Positions 9,927 to 18,006 of a stretch of DNA of 43,045 nucleotides are shown in pieces. Under the pieces are notes generated by a model. That model was not told the origin of the DNA. It saw only the letters and a list, made by a program, of their open reading frames with translations, and made no database searches. Position numbers and translations under genes: made by a program. Source of the DNA: Ectothiorhodospiraceae bacterium (GTDB lineage Bacteria > Bacteroidota > Ignavibacteria > SZUA-365 > GCA-2699105); NCBI GenBank assembly GCA_002699105.1, contig PABJ01000003.1, positions 1 to 43,045 of the forward strand, given 5' to 3'. Numbering within the stretch: the stretch's first letter is position 1; each line of letters starts with the position of its first letter.

Positions 9927-12284
9927 CTATCGAATGAGGTTCATCTTTGTTGTTATAGAACCGCTGCTATGCGTGATTCGGCAGAAGTACGTCCCTTGAG
10001 GGAGCTGAAGGCCACTGTCATCGTTCCCATTCCAATCTATGCTATGGATGCCGGCATCGGCCGCATGTACGGTGAGGTCGCGTACCCGTCTTCCGTATGA
10101 ATCGAACACGGCAAGTTCAACGGGACCCGGATCGCGGACTTCGTACGTTATAGTCGTTGATGCGGCGAAGGGGTTAGGGAAGTTTTGATGCAAGGCGATG
10201 CCGCCCGCGACCGGCACTTCACCAATCGAAACCGCTGGCGGTGTCTGATTCAGTATTGCCACTCTCGGATTGATCTCGCGGTTTTTATTATCGGCAATGA
10301 CGATGTCCTCAATGCCGGCCTCATCATGCGATACTGTCCAGGAACAGGGGATTGTGATAAGGTGATTGCCGGAGCCAGCCGGAATTGAATTTCCGGAAGC
10401 GCTATAGAGCAGAGCGACGGTTGTCCTATCGTGTTCCCTGATTTTCACGGCGGGAGCATCCAGCAATTCGTTTCCACGAACGGAACCGGTGATTGATTCT
10501 ATGCCGTTGAACTCCAACTGCATGCCTTTCACACTTATCGAATTATCCATCATGACGGTGATCCCGCCCGGGTGGATGTAAAACTGAAGCTGGACGGAAT
10601 CGTTCGCAACGGCGTTCCTTTTGGAGAGCTCAATCGGCGGATTGTCGTTCGTAAGGGTTCGTTTGATTGCCTTACCATCGGGGTACTTTCCATCGAGAAT
10701 AACGGTGCCGATTAGCGCTAGATCACGGACGTTGACGCTACCATCGCCGGCAGACCACGAGGCGATATCCCCTCGGCTATAGCCTTCCGGGGTGAGGGGG
10801 CCTTCGCCAAGAATATGCCCGACGACATCGATGATGTCATTGAGATTGACGCGGTCATCGATATTTACATCACCTTTGTCGATCCGGTTTTCGACGTAAA
10901 TCACCTGCGGGGATCCCGGAATAATCAATGCATCTTCTCCGAAAGGTGTTGAACCGAGCACGTCCATGAACTTCATCGCCGTCGCGGGTACAGCCGATGT
11001 ACTTATGTTCACGACGTCGTACTCAATTTCGAACAGGTTGGGATATGTGCCGGGCTCCAGTTCCTCAGTAAGGCCGAGGATTACCACGCTAAATGTGTCG
11101 TTCCTGCTGCCATCGCTCTGCATCTCTCCCTCACGGAGCGGTGCGTCGGGGAAGAGCCATGCATCGGGATTTGCTATCGCACTGCCTCTGCGAAGGTCGC
11201 GGAACCTGATCTTACCATTCGTATTGACAATTTTGAATTGGAGCGACTTTAGCGGTTCGCCTGTGTATGCGTACAACCCGATAGAATCGATATAGCCGTT
11301 CGTGTTATCGAGGCGAAGCCGTTCGGAAGCGGCAAAGGCCAGGGTTCCACCCTGAGGGCCGCCTTGGTTGTAACCCGTCCCTGAGAGTTCTACAAAACTC
11401 GTATCCCCTTGTCCCGTGTGAACGATCGTTAATGTTCGAGAGTACACGATCTGGTCTATTGGGAAAAACTCTACATCGAATGATAGCTGATCTTGCGGAT
11501 CTATTACAACCGGAAGGAACGGCATATTCTGGATCGTGAATGCTCCGCCCGGTAACTCAATTTCATCGACGCGGATAGTATCACCTACGCTTGGATTGCT
11601 GAGTGTGAGCGTCATATTGGCCTTCGTTCCTGTGAGAACATTGCCAAATGCTAGCGGATTCGGGGCTGCATTCAAGGCAGGGGAACTGCCCCCGCTGCCG
11701 GAACCGAAGGCTCCGGTCTTGATAATGACGACTTGATATTCGGTCAGGAACTGCGGATTTATGGTAATCTGGCCCACACCAAGCATATCACTGGCAGGGA
11801 AGGCATTTCCACCAAGCGGTTTGATCACCCACTGACTTGCGTATTGATTTATAACCGACGGCCAAACGATGGTCACGGTATTCGATTCAATGAGTGCCCC
11901 CGATATTTCAATTCGAAACGAATCTACCTGAGCTGCATCGCTGAAGCCTCTGAAATCGGTGTTCGTTCCAGTACCGAGACCGGTCGGGTAGGCTGAGGCT
12001 CTTCCCGGCAGGGTCGTAAATCTGACATCCAGAGGATACGGGGCAGGCGGTTTTGGGGGCAACTGGAGTTCGCGCCATATTCCAAACGATGTATCGACAT
12101 CAACGCCGATCGTATTATCGAGTATGATGCCGCCGGTTCCGTCCCCACTGACGCCAAGTTCGAGTGTTCTTGATGCGGTGTCGCATAGTACAGTCACAGG
12201 GACCTTGAACTGCGCTTGTGCATGCGCTGAGAGCGGAATAATTGCCGATATAAGGAGTGCTGTAAGGAGAGTTTTAATTTTCAT
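9927..12284 (-). CDS. Modular T9SS cargo: N-domain, choice-of-anchor, cohesin-like, dockerin-like, cohesin-like
   Basis: The protein has 785 residues from ATG 12284, the start that gives a signal peptide (MKIKTLLTALLISAIIPLSAHAQ). The N-terminal beta domain (about 25-210) carries PPKPPAPYPLDVRFTTLPGR. A choice-of-anchor (ASH-like) domain (about 220-325) follows with PLAFGNVLTGT. A cohesin-like domain (about 330-465) precedes a dockerin-like pair near residue 470: first loop DVNIDDRVNLND, second loop AGDGSVNVRD. The first loop has D where dockerins usually have G. A second cohesin-like module (about 560-680) and a T9SS domain (NFPNPFAAS, IDWNGNDDSG, PQGTYFCRI) complete the chain. No enzyme domain is visible. 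It sits between the 12349 and 9089 genes in one operon. Confidence 0.8.
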   Translation of the reverse strand: MKIKTLLTALLISAIIPLSAHAQAQFKVPVTVLCDTASRTLELGVSGDGTGGIILDNTIGVDVDTSFGIWRELQLPPKPPAPYPLDVRFTTLPGRASAYPTGLGTGTNTDFRGFSDAAQVDSFRIEISGALIESNTVTIVWPSVINQYASQWVIKPLGGNAFPASDMLGVGQITINPQFLTEYQVVIIKTGAFGSGSGGSSPALNAAPNPLAFGNVLTGTKANMTLTLSNPSVGDTIRVDEIELPGGAFTIQNMPFLPVVIDPQDQLSFDVEFFPIDQIVYSRTLTIVHTGQGDTSFVELSGTGYNQGGPQGGTLAFAASERLRLDNTNGYIDSIGLYAYTGEPLKSLQFKIVNTNGKIRFRDLRRGSAIANPDAWLFPDAPLREGEMQSDGSRNDTFSVVILGLTEELEPGTYPNLFEIEYDVVNISTSAVPATAMKFMDVLGSTPFGEDALIIPGSPQVIYVENRIDKGDVNIDDRVNLNDIIDVVGHILGEGPLTPEGYSRGDIASWSAGDGSVNVRDLALIGTVILDGKYPDGKAIKRTLTNDNPPIELSKRNAVANDSVQLQFYIHPGGITVMMDNSISVKGMQLEFNGIESITGSVRGNELLDAPAVKIREHDRTTVALLYSASGNSIPAGSGNHLITIPCSWTVSHDEAGIEDIVIADNKNREINPRVAILNQTPPAVSIGEVPVAGGIALHQNFPNPFAASTTITYEVRDPGPVELAVFDSYGRRVRDLTVHAADAGIHSIDWNGNDDSGLQLPQGTYFCRITHSSGSITTKMNLIR

Positions 12285-12348
12285 CTGACTGCCTCGCAAT
12301 GCTGTTCCATCGTCCATTGTTGTTTGGTCCAATACCTGCCAATCGTTG

Positions 12349-12918
12349 CTATCTTTTTACCTTCGGCTCGCGAACCAATACTCCATTAAGGATGATTCGC
12401 AACATCTTCACTTTGTTGTCATCAATGGCGAGAGAGCCAGTCGAGAGCATATCGATCGATCGCATCCCGCTATCCGTTTCATACTCCAGATCGACGTACT
12501 TAAAGCGGTCGGACTTTACACCGCGCCATGTAAATCGCATCGGCCAATTGTCCATGGAGGGCTGAAACCGAACTTGGAATGTGTCTGTCTGTTCAATGCT
12601 GTGGAATTTTCTCATATCGAGATAACAGCCGTCGCTTGGATCTCGCGGCATATTCGGCAGATCGATGAGGCGTAGGTCGAACGCCCCTTGCATTGGCACC
12701 GGAGGAGTCGGAAACTCTCCGAGGTCGTAGTTATAGTAGTAGGTAGCTTCCTCGTGCACTCCGAAGTGCACTGCGTTCTTGTGCCCTGCCGCATCTATCC
12801 CGACGAATTCGATTGTTATTGCATCGACAGGATAGTCTGCGGCAGCAGGCTGAGCGCAGAGTGGGACTGCGCTCAGTACTGACAAGAGTATTGCGGCGAC
12901 GATGTTCCGCTTGATCAT
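12349..12918 (-). CDS. Secreted stand-alone divergent N-domain protein without T9SS tail
   Basis: The protein has 189 residues with a signal peptide (MIKRNIVAAILLSVLSAVPLCAQ). The segment HFGVHEEATYYYNYDLGEFPTPPVPMQGAFDLRLIDLP (positions about 52-90) and the following TDTFQVRFQ align with the N-domain of the neighbouring large proteins (GIHPDANYG, E.QLPPTPPPPYDFDVRFTTLP, DSFRV). The C-terminus IILNGVLVREPKVKR resembles part of the cohesin-like module of the 9089 protein (FVLNGVWVEDP). It lacks a sorting domain, so it may be periplasmic or held by a partner. Spacing is 27 bases after the 12946 gene and 64 before 9927, consistent with one operon. Confidence 0.7.
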   Translation of the reverse strand: MIKRNIVAAILLSVLSAVPLCAQPAAADYPVDAITIEFVGIDAAGHKNAVHFGVHEEATYYYNYDLGEFPTPPVPMQGAFDLRLIDLPNMPRDPSDGCYLDMRKFHSIEQTDTFQVRFQPSMDNWPMRFTWRGVKSDRFKYVDLEYETDSGMRSIDMLSTGSLAIDDNKVKMLRIILNGVLVREPKVKR

Positions 12919-12945
12919 GCTGAAATCCGTACAATAACCGGTGTG

Positions 12946-13815
12946 TTACTTAACCAGAACCATCGATTTGGATTCCGAGTAGTCGCCGCTTTGAATCCGG
13001 TAGAAGTAGCGTCCGCTAGGCAGATGCGAACCGTCGATACTATACGTATACGTTCCTGCATTTTGCGATTCGTTGATCAGCGTACGCACAACTTCGCCTG
13101 CTGCATTTGAGAGTACTACGGTGACATTTGCGCGTTCAGGTATGCTGTACGAGAACGTAGTTGTTGGGTTGAACGGATTCGGGTAGTTCTGAGATAGCGA
13201 ATACCCCTCAGGGATCGTGGCGTCATAGTCTTCGATGCCAACCGTCGGATCTTTTGCGCCGACCTTAATGATGAGTGCCTGCAGCGGTCCGAATGCTGCG
13301 GGGAGCACTGCTTCGGTGTTCGCAATCATATCGACCGGACCCCAGGAACCCGGCCCCAATGGCTGGATAACCCAGGAATCGGCGTATTTATCTAGATTAT
13401 CGGGCCATGTAATGGTCGCACCATTGTTCTCGATCGATGAACCGCTCATATATACACGGAAGGAATCTACCTGCGTAGAACCAAAGAAATGGCGGAAGTC
13501 GTTCTGAAGTCCGGTGCCGAAACCCAGTGGAACTGCAGACGGGCGACCCGGCAAGGTTGTGAAACGCACGTCGAAATCGTACGGCGGCGGAGGGGTGGGA
13601 GGAAGCTGTGCTTCGTAGTAATCGGGATCGATGCCCGGATTGGTATCGAAGTCGTCGATACCGTAATTCGCATCAGGATGAATCCCGATGGAAAGCGTGT
13701 TAGAGAATGATGTTGAGGTTATCTCAATTGGGAGTTTCCACGCTGGTGCCTCCTGCGCAGAAACGGCGGCTGTAAACAACAGTACCAGCGTAGAAACGAG
13801 TACAACGTTCTTCAT
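12946..13815 (-). CDS. Secreted short N-domain protein with T9SS sorting domain
   Basis: The protein has 289 residues and a signal peptide ending AAVSAQ. Its body is only the N-domain (about 22-200): QLPPTPPPPYDFDVRFTTLP, GFGTGLQNDFRHF, QVDSFRV, ITWPDNLDKYADSWVIQPLG and FGPLQALIIKV. A T9SS domain follows directly (NYPNPFNPTTTFSYS, YSIDGSHLPSGRYFYRI, MVLVK). It is the minimal two-part form of the architecture seen in the 14140 and 18007 proteins, which shows that the N-domain is an independent folding unit. AGGTGAG precedes ATG 13815. It is the first gene of the 13815-4061 run. Confidence 0.8.
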   Translation of the reverse strand: MKNVVLVSTLVLLFTAAVSAQEAPAWKLPIEITSTSFSNTLSIGIHPDANYGIDDFDTNPGIDPDYYEAQLPPTPPPPYDFDVRFTTLPGRPSAVPLGFGTGLQNDFRHFFGSTQVDSFRVYMSGSSIENNGATITWPDNLDKYADSWVIQPLGPGSWGPVDMIANTEAVLPAAFGPLQALIIKVGAKDPTVGIEDYDATIPEGYSLSQNYPNPFNPTTTFSYSIPERANVTVVLSNAAGEVVRTLINESQNAGTYTYSIDGSHLPSGRYFYRIQSGDYSESKSMVLVK

Positions 13816-14000
13816 GAGTTCTCACCTGTAGAAGTATCTATTGTAGTTTGGTTGATTGTGCACTATGTAGTTTCGAAATATAGCCAAGCCGCGTGCTCTA
13901 TACAATGGATGTAAGGTCACGAAAATAGAGTTAACACAATGATAACCGGTTCGTGCGACCTATTGGATTCGCAACAATAACATAACAGAATGCGAATAGG

Positions 14001-14022
14001 TATGTTATTGTTATATAACATA
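14001..14022. promoter_or_regulatory. AT-rich perfect dyad upstream of the 13815 operon
   Basis: TATGTTAT (14001-14008) and ATAACATA (14015-14022) are perfect inverted repeats around a 6-base spacer. They lie about 190 bases upstream of the first gene of the operon. The symmetry and spacing would suit a dimeric regulator, but no regulator is identifiable and AT-rich dyads can occur by chance. Confidence 0.35.
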
Positions 14023-14099
14023 TCGCACCAATGCACCGCTGCTGGTAACACTTGCATAATGAAATATTGAACCCGCCGTAATCTACGGGGGAACCAAAA

Positions 14100-14130
14100 A
14101 AGCACGAAGTGATTATAATTATCCGTGCTT
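14100..14130 (-). terminator. Intrinsic terminator of the 14140-16440 gene
   Basis: Read on the - strand, AAGCACG pairs with CGTGCTT around an AT-rich loop and is followed by TTTTT. It begins 10 bases after the stop codon. Confidence 0.7.
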
Positions 14131-14139
14131 AAAATCGGC

Positions 14140-16440
14140 CTATTGTACGATGGTCAGCAGCCTTGACTGTACGGTGCTACCCGCTTCCAATCTGTAGATA
14201 TACGTGCCCGCCGGCAGCGATTTGCCAGCATCATCTGTTCCGTTCCAACTGATGTTTTGGATGCCTGCCCTGGACGGTTGGAACGGGAACGTAGCCAACC
14301 GTTCGCCAAGAAGGCTATACACCGATACGGTCCCGGTAACATTCGTTGACTGAGTTATAGTGAATATTGTTCGATCGCGGAATGGGTTCGGGTGATTCTG
14401 CAGCAGCTGGATGTTATCTGCCGCGTTGATGGGCCTGGCCGAGCTTATCTGGACGTCGAGTGCGAGGTTCCGCATATCCGCCGCAATAACTTTCGATACG
14501 GCATGATGGCCGTCAACAGGAATCCGTGCTACTGTGTGTATTCCGGCCTTTAACGCTTGCCCATCGGTGTTGTACAGTACCGCATGAAGGTTCGAACCGT
14601 CTGTATTCGATACGGCAATATCGAAAGGTGAGTCAAGAATATCTCCACAGTTTTCAGCCATCATTTCAATCTCGAAGCCGCGCACCGGGACTTCACAGGA
14701 TGCCTGAATATACAAGAATCCATCCCGGACTTCGGTGAACACTTCAATGCGATTCGAAGATTTACTCAATGATCCGTCTAGTAGTGAAAGTAGGGTCCCA
14801 TTCGGATACTGTCCATCTACAATAATTGTTTGAAGCAACGCTAGATCACCCGCATCGACAGATTGGTCGCCGATCGGGCCGCTGTTTGGCCAAGGAGCAA
14901 CATCGGCACGTTGAAATGCCTCTCCCTCCAATTCTTGAATCTGCAGGATATGATCGATAATTGTCAAAATGTCGAGGATATTAACGGTGCCGTCGAGATT
15001 TGCGTCGCCTTTCGTGATCCCGGCGTTGTTCAGAATGCAGATGGTCTGACCGTCCCCTGGATTTATGCCTAAGTTTTGACCGTTACGGTTCGCACCAACA
15101 ACGTTTATTATTTCAAGTCTTCCCAGAGCGGTATCTCCGGGAATATCAACAGTTTGATAATACAGGTCGACAAGGCTTCCAGTGTGGACGCCGCTGGAAT
15201 AGACATTCTGCCCGAAGCCCAGAAGAACGCACTTCAGGGTATCCTGTGTGCTAAAATCGGGATTGGGCTGGCCGTTCACGATGACATAACTGAATCCCCA
15301 TTTGCTGGGATCCTGAATCTCCGCTCCTCGCTTCACCCGCGTCATGAGTAATCCACCCTTTGTTGACACGACGAAGAATTGTAATGCGGAGAGGTTACCA
15401 TTCGATGTATCATGGTTCGCAAGACTTATCTGGGCAACATTGCCTACAGATTTGTCATTAACATATACCAGTGTATCGTCGAAGGTTAGCTGGTTTTGTG
15501 CAACGGTTGTTGCGTTCCCTTCGAGTGCAATGTTCATCGTCGTCCCGGGATTGGGATCGTTGTGAGTGATCGTGAGCGTTCCTTGCTCAAGACCGGCTGT
15601 TGCAGGGGCATCAAATTTGACGGTATAGGTCTCGGTAGCCTGAGGCGCTATAACTACCGGAAAGCTGCCTGGCGCGTTGACTATAGAGAAGCTCGCGCTT
15701 CCATTCAACGACATAGCGCTGATTTCCAGGTTGTTTGTCGCACCGCCGTTTTTGATCGTCAAGGTTTTCGTCGTGGATTGACCGATTTGCACATTGCCAA
15801 AGCTCATCGTCGTGGGATTGGCAAGGAAAGTCGGTCCCGGTGGGGGAGGTGCGCTGTATTCCGTTACAATAACGAGGAAATTGATAGGACCGAACTGTGC
15901 ACCGACTGTGACGCTAGTCGAACTCGTCATGTCGGTTGCGCTAAAAGTCGGCGGTCCGAGTGGTTTAATCGTCCACGAACTTGCCAGGCTGCTGAGATCG
16001 CTCGGCCAGCTTATTATCACACCGTTGTTGTCAACATCGCTTCCTTGGCATTGAACCCGGAATGTATCAATCTGATTGAGCGAAGAGAAACCCCGATAGT
16101 CCTCCCCGAATCCTGTACCGAAACCTGTTGGGAATGTGGATACGCGGCCCGGGGGCGTAAGAAGGCGAATATCGAAGGCAAACGGCGGGGGCGGAGTTGG
16201 CGGCAATTGGGATTCATCCCAATCGGGTGCGTAGGCTGGGTCGGTATCGGCGCTTACGGTATTATCGAGGATAGCACCTCCTGGTCCATCCCCGTTTACG
16301 CCAAGAGTAAACGTGTTAGAATTTGTTTGCGATCCATCCGAAACGGTGATGATCCGTTTAAATGAAACCGATTGTGCATGCCCAACCGCACTGAGTATTA
16401 GCAGCGCGAGGAAGCAAAACAGTATCCCTCTTCTTCTCAT
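14140..16440 (-). CDS. Modular T9SS cargo with cohesin-like and dockerin-like domains
   Basis: The protein has 766 residues from ATG 16440, with a signal peptide MRRRGILFCFLALLILSAVGHAQ; the listed longer start lies in leader sequence. The order of modules matches the 18007 paralogue. An N-domain (about 25-215; QLPPTPPPPFAFDIRLLTPPGR, GTGFGEDYRGF) is followed by a choice-of-anchor domain (about 225-325; TMSFGNVQIGQSTTKTLTI). Next come a cohesin-like domain (about 330-465) and a dockerin-like pair near residue 475 (DANLDGTVNILD, then ADVAPW...DAGDLALLQ). A second cohesin-like module (about 560-670) and a T9SS domain (NHPNPFRDR, ISWNGTDDAG, PAGTYIYRL) end the chain. The second calcium loop reads DQSVDAGD, less canonical than in the paralogue. 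A conserved RNA-like motif lies about 135 bases upstream. Confidence 0.82.
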   Translation of the reverse strand: MRRRGILFCFLALLILSAVGHAQSVSFKRIITVSDGSQTNSNTFTLGVNGDGPGGAILDNTVSADTDPAYAPDWDESQLPPTPPPPFAFDIRLLTPPGRVSTFPTGFGTGFGEDYRGFSSLNQIDTFRVQCQGSDVDNNGVIISWPSDLSSLASSWTIKPLGPPTFSATDMTSSTSVTVGAQFGPINFLVIVTEYSAPPPPGPTFLANPTTMSFGNVQIGQSTTKTLTIKNGGATNNLEISAMSLNGSASFSIVNAPGSFPVVIAPQATETYTVKFDAPATAGLEQGTLTITHNDPNPGTTMNIALEGNATTVAQNQLTFDDTLVYVNDKSVGNVAQISLANHDTSNGNLSALQFFVVSTKGGLLMTRVKRGAEIQDPSKWGFSYVIVNGQPNPDFSTQDTLKCVLLGFGQNVYSSGVHTGSLVDLYYQTVDIPGDTALGRLEIINVVGANRNGQNLGINPGDGQTICILNNAGITKGDANLDGTVNILDILTIIDHILQIQELEGEAFQRADVAPWPNSGPIGDQSVDAGDLALLQTIIVDGQYPNGTLLSLLDGSLSKSSNRIEVFTEVRDGFLYIQASCEVPVRGFEIEMMAENCGDILDSPFDIAVSNTDGSNLHAVLYNTDGQALKAGIHTVARIPVDGHHAVSKVIAADMRNLALDVQISSARPINAADNIQLLQNHPNPFRDRTIFTITQSTNVTGTVSVYSLLGERLATFPFQPSRAGIQNISWNGTDDAGKSLPAGTYIYRLEAGSTVQSRLLTIVQ

Positions 16441-16575
16441 TCCAGTCCCCTGGATAGGTAATAAAATGTAGTTATGATGGAAGGTTGTACAGCGTATGCG
16501 GCGAGAGACCGAATACAACACAGATGCAGGCGCCGTCAAGCGCTTTGCATACCTATAACGACATTATGGAGACGG

Positions 16576-16615
16576 GTACAAAAAGGTGTGTAGCGGCTCC
16601 AAGTTCTCAATACCA
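16576..16615. other. Third, degenerate copy of the conserved GTAGCG...CCAAGTTCTC intergenic motif
   Basis: The + strand contains GTAGCG, then CTCCAAGTTCTC, flanked by GGTA / TACC that could close a short stem. It matches the core shared by the copies at 23724-23813 and 27501-27588 but lacks the CGTCAA hairpin. It lies between the orphan sorting-domain ORF and the 14140-16440 gene. Confidence 0.45.
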
Positions 16616-16649
16616 AAATGTAACAGATTGGGAAGGATAATTCCAAAAA

Positions 16650-16674
16650 AACGCCGACTATTTGAGTCGGCGTT
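16650..16674 (-). terminator. Intrinsic terminator after the orphan sorting-domain ORF
   Basis: On the - strand a perfect 10-bp stem, AACGCCGACT / AGTCGGCGTT, is followed by a run of T (TTTTTTGG). It lies 24 bases past the stop of the 16698-17006 ORF, so that ORF and the gene before it appear to share one transcript. Confidence 0.85.
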
Positions 16675-16697
16675 GGATGGCAAATTTATACGGTGAG

Positions 16698-17006
16698 CTA
16701 TTTTGCGAGGACCATCGTCCTGGTCGCGTGAAACTCGCCTGCGCTCATCTTGTAGATGTACACCCCGGAAGAAGCTTCCACATTGTCCTGCGTTCGGGCG
16801 TCCCAATAAAAGTTATGAGTACCTGCCTCCAAATGTCCTTCGTACAGCGTGCGGATACGCTGACCGAGCTGATCGTAGACTTCCACGATCACATCCTGCT
16901 CCTCTGGCAAAATGACCGGTATCGCTGTGACAGGATGAAAAGGGTTCGGGTAGTTCGCGCCGAGGTCGTACCCGCCGCTCGCTGTATTTTCTGAATTCAA
17001 GGGCAT
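16698..17006 (-). CDS. Orphan T9SS type A sorting domain without signal peptide
   Basis: The 102-residue ORF is essentially only a T9SS C-terminal domain: NYPNPFHPVTAIPV, VEVYDQLGQRIRTLYEGHLEAG, FYWDARTQD, SSGVYIYKM and TMVLAK. It has its own AAGGATGAG ribosome site and ATG, but no signal peptide, so alone it could not reach the T9SS through Sec. It lies 78 bases after the 17085-17765 gene, in the same reading frame, with four stop codons between. It may be a cargo gene split by mutation, or an independently translated module. The protein family assignment is firm; its being functional is not. Confidence 0.65.
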   Translation of the reverse strand: MPLNSENTASGGYDLGANYPNPFHPVTAIPVILPEEQDVIVEVYDQLGQRIRTLYEGHLEAGTHNFYWDARTQDNVEASSGVYIYKMSAGEFHATRTMVLAK

Positions 17007-17084
17007 AGTCTCATCCTTTCATTCATTTGTTGTTCTACTAGGAGGCGTTCAGTCTCTTCATATTCGCCGGATCAAGTCTCTGGT

Positions 17085-17765
17085 CTATCGCAGCGAAAGC
17101 TCGGCGAGAAGATTCAAGACATCGTATTCGGCAGTGATTAAGCTGGATGCATTGTTTCGCTCTGGTGTGGGGCGAACATCCATTTTTGTTCTCACTTCAA
17201 TCTGCTTTCCCGATTCAAGCGCTATCCTCTTGCCAGAGGCTGTGATTGCGTAGGCATTCAAGATTTTGAATTCCTCCGGAAGTATTGCACTGCCTTGTGA
17301 ACTCACACACCCTAGGTGTAGGAGCGAACGCAACTTCTCGCTTGCTGCGTCGGAATCTGTATCGACTCGGTATATCACACAGCGAACGATATTCTGGTGT
17401 TTCCCATCATTTGTTAGCTCTTGATCGACACTGGCGGCGAAATGCCAGCTGTCAATATCGCCCGTGATACTCGTCGGCATGACATCTTCAATCTTCACAT
17501 TCGAATTCTCACAAGAGAGGTAAAACTGAACGGTCGAAATAGGATCGGAAGCATCAGACACTGTGAGTTCAACCGTCATATTGTGCATCGATTGCGCTGC
17601 AGGTGCAGCTTCTCGTGTCTGATCTGTTTGCGTCCATGGAGATGTGCTTGCGGCAATCAATGCGTCAACCGATAGGTTTTGCGCACCGGCAGAACCAAGC
17701 ATAAGTGTCGCCAGGGCGAGCACTGAGATGATAAAGCTATTTCGAATTTTCATGTTCATTGTCAT
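17085..17765 (-). CDS. Secreted cohesin-like domain protein lacking a sorting domain
   Basis: The protein has 226 residues from ATG 17765; ATGs at 17759 and 17753 are equally possible and all give the signal peptide FIISVLALATLMLGSAGAQ. After a linker, residues about 60-190 resemble the first cohesin-like domain of the large paralogues: PISTVQFYLSCENSNVKIEDVMP, a ...SWHFAAS segment and IVRCVIYRV align with LSALQFFVVSTKGGLL, WGFSY and LKCVLLG. It ends at LLAELSLR with no T9SS domain. The following ORF is exactly such a domain, in the same frame. The pair is therefore best viewed as one former or divided cargo protein. Confidence 0.65.
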   Translation of the reverse strand: MTMNMKIRNSFIISVLALATLMLGSAGAQNLSVDALIAASTSPWTQTDQTREAAPAAQSMHNMTVELTVSDASDPISTVQFYLSCENSNVKIEDVMPTSITGDIDSWHFAASVDQELTNDGKHQNIVRCVIYRVDTDSDAASEKLRSLLHLGCVSSQGSAILPEEFKILNAYAITASGKRIALESGKQIEVRTKMDVRPTPERNNASSLITAEYDVLNLLAELSLR

Positions 17766-17946
17766 CGAATTGTTGCGATACGATGGATGTAGTACATTCA
17801 CACGTTTTAGATGCAATATCCAGGCCAAGACGTCACGTAGGAACTAACTCCTTGTGTATCAAGGACTTGTGTTATTTACGGTCCGGAAGTTCTATTGAAG
17901 TGTCATGAAAATCTTACACCTTATCGCGATTCCTGCATAAAAAGAA

Positions 17947-17972
17947 CCAGCCTCCCAAGTACGGGAGGCTGG
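17947..17972 (-). terminator. Intrinsic terminator of the 18007-20310 gene
   Basis: A perfect 10-bp stem CCAGCCTCCC / GGGAGGCTGG has a 6-base loop. On the - strand it is followed by TTCTTTTTAT. It lies 34 bases past the stop codon. Confidence 0.85.
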
Positions 17973-18006
17973 CTATTTCGAGTAGCGTATCCGCTACATT
18001 GGATGC

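Larger units (their letters stand above)
13816..14139. other. 324-base intergenic region with promoter-type dyad and a terminator
   Basis: No gene is supported; the 62-aa listed ORF has no recognisable features. It contains the terminator of the upstream - strand gene (14100-14130) and a perfect AT-rich dyad at 14001-14022. The promoter of the operon starting at 13815 must also lie here, since a terminator separates it from the gene above. Confidence 0.6.

Noticed and set aside
15496-16365. 289-residue + strand ORF
   Set aside because: Antisense shadow of the 14140-16440 cargo gene.
16698-17765. Stop-codon readthrough joining the cohesin-like gene to the sorting-domain ORF
   Set aside because: Four in-frame stops (TAG and three TGA) lie between them, and other genes here use TGA and TAG as normal stops.
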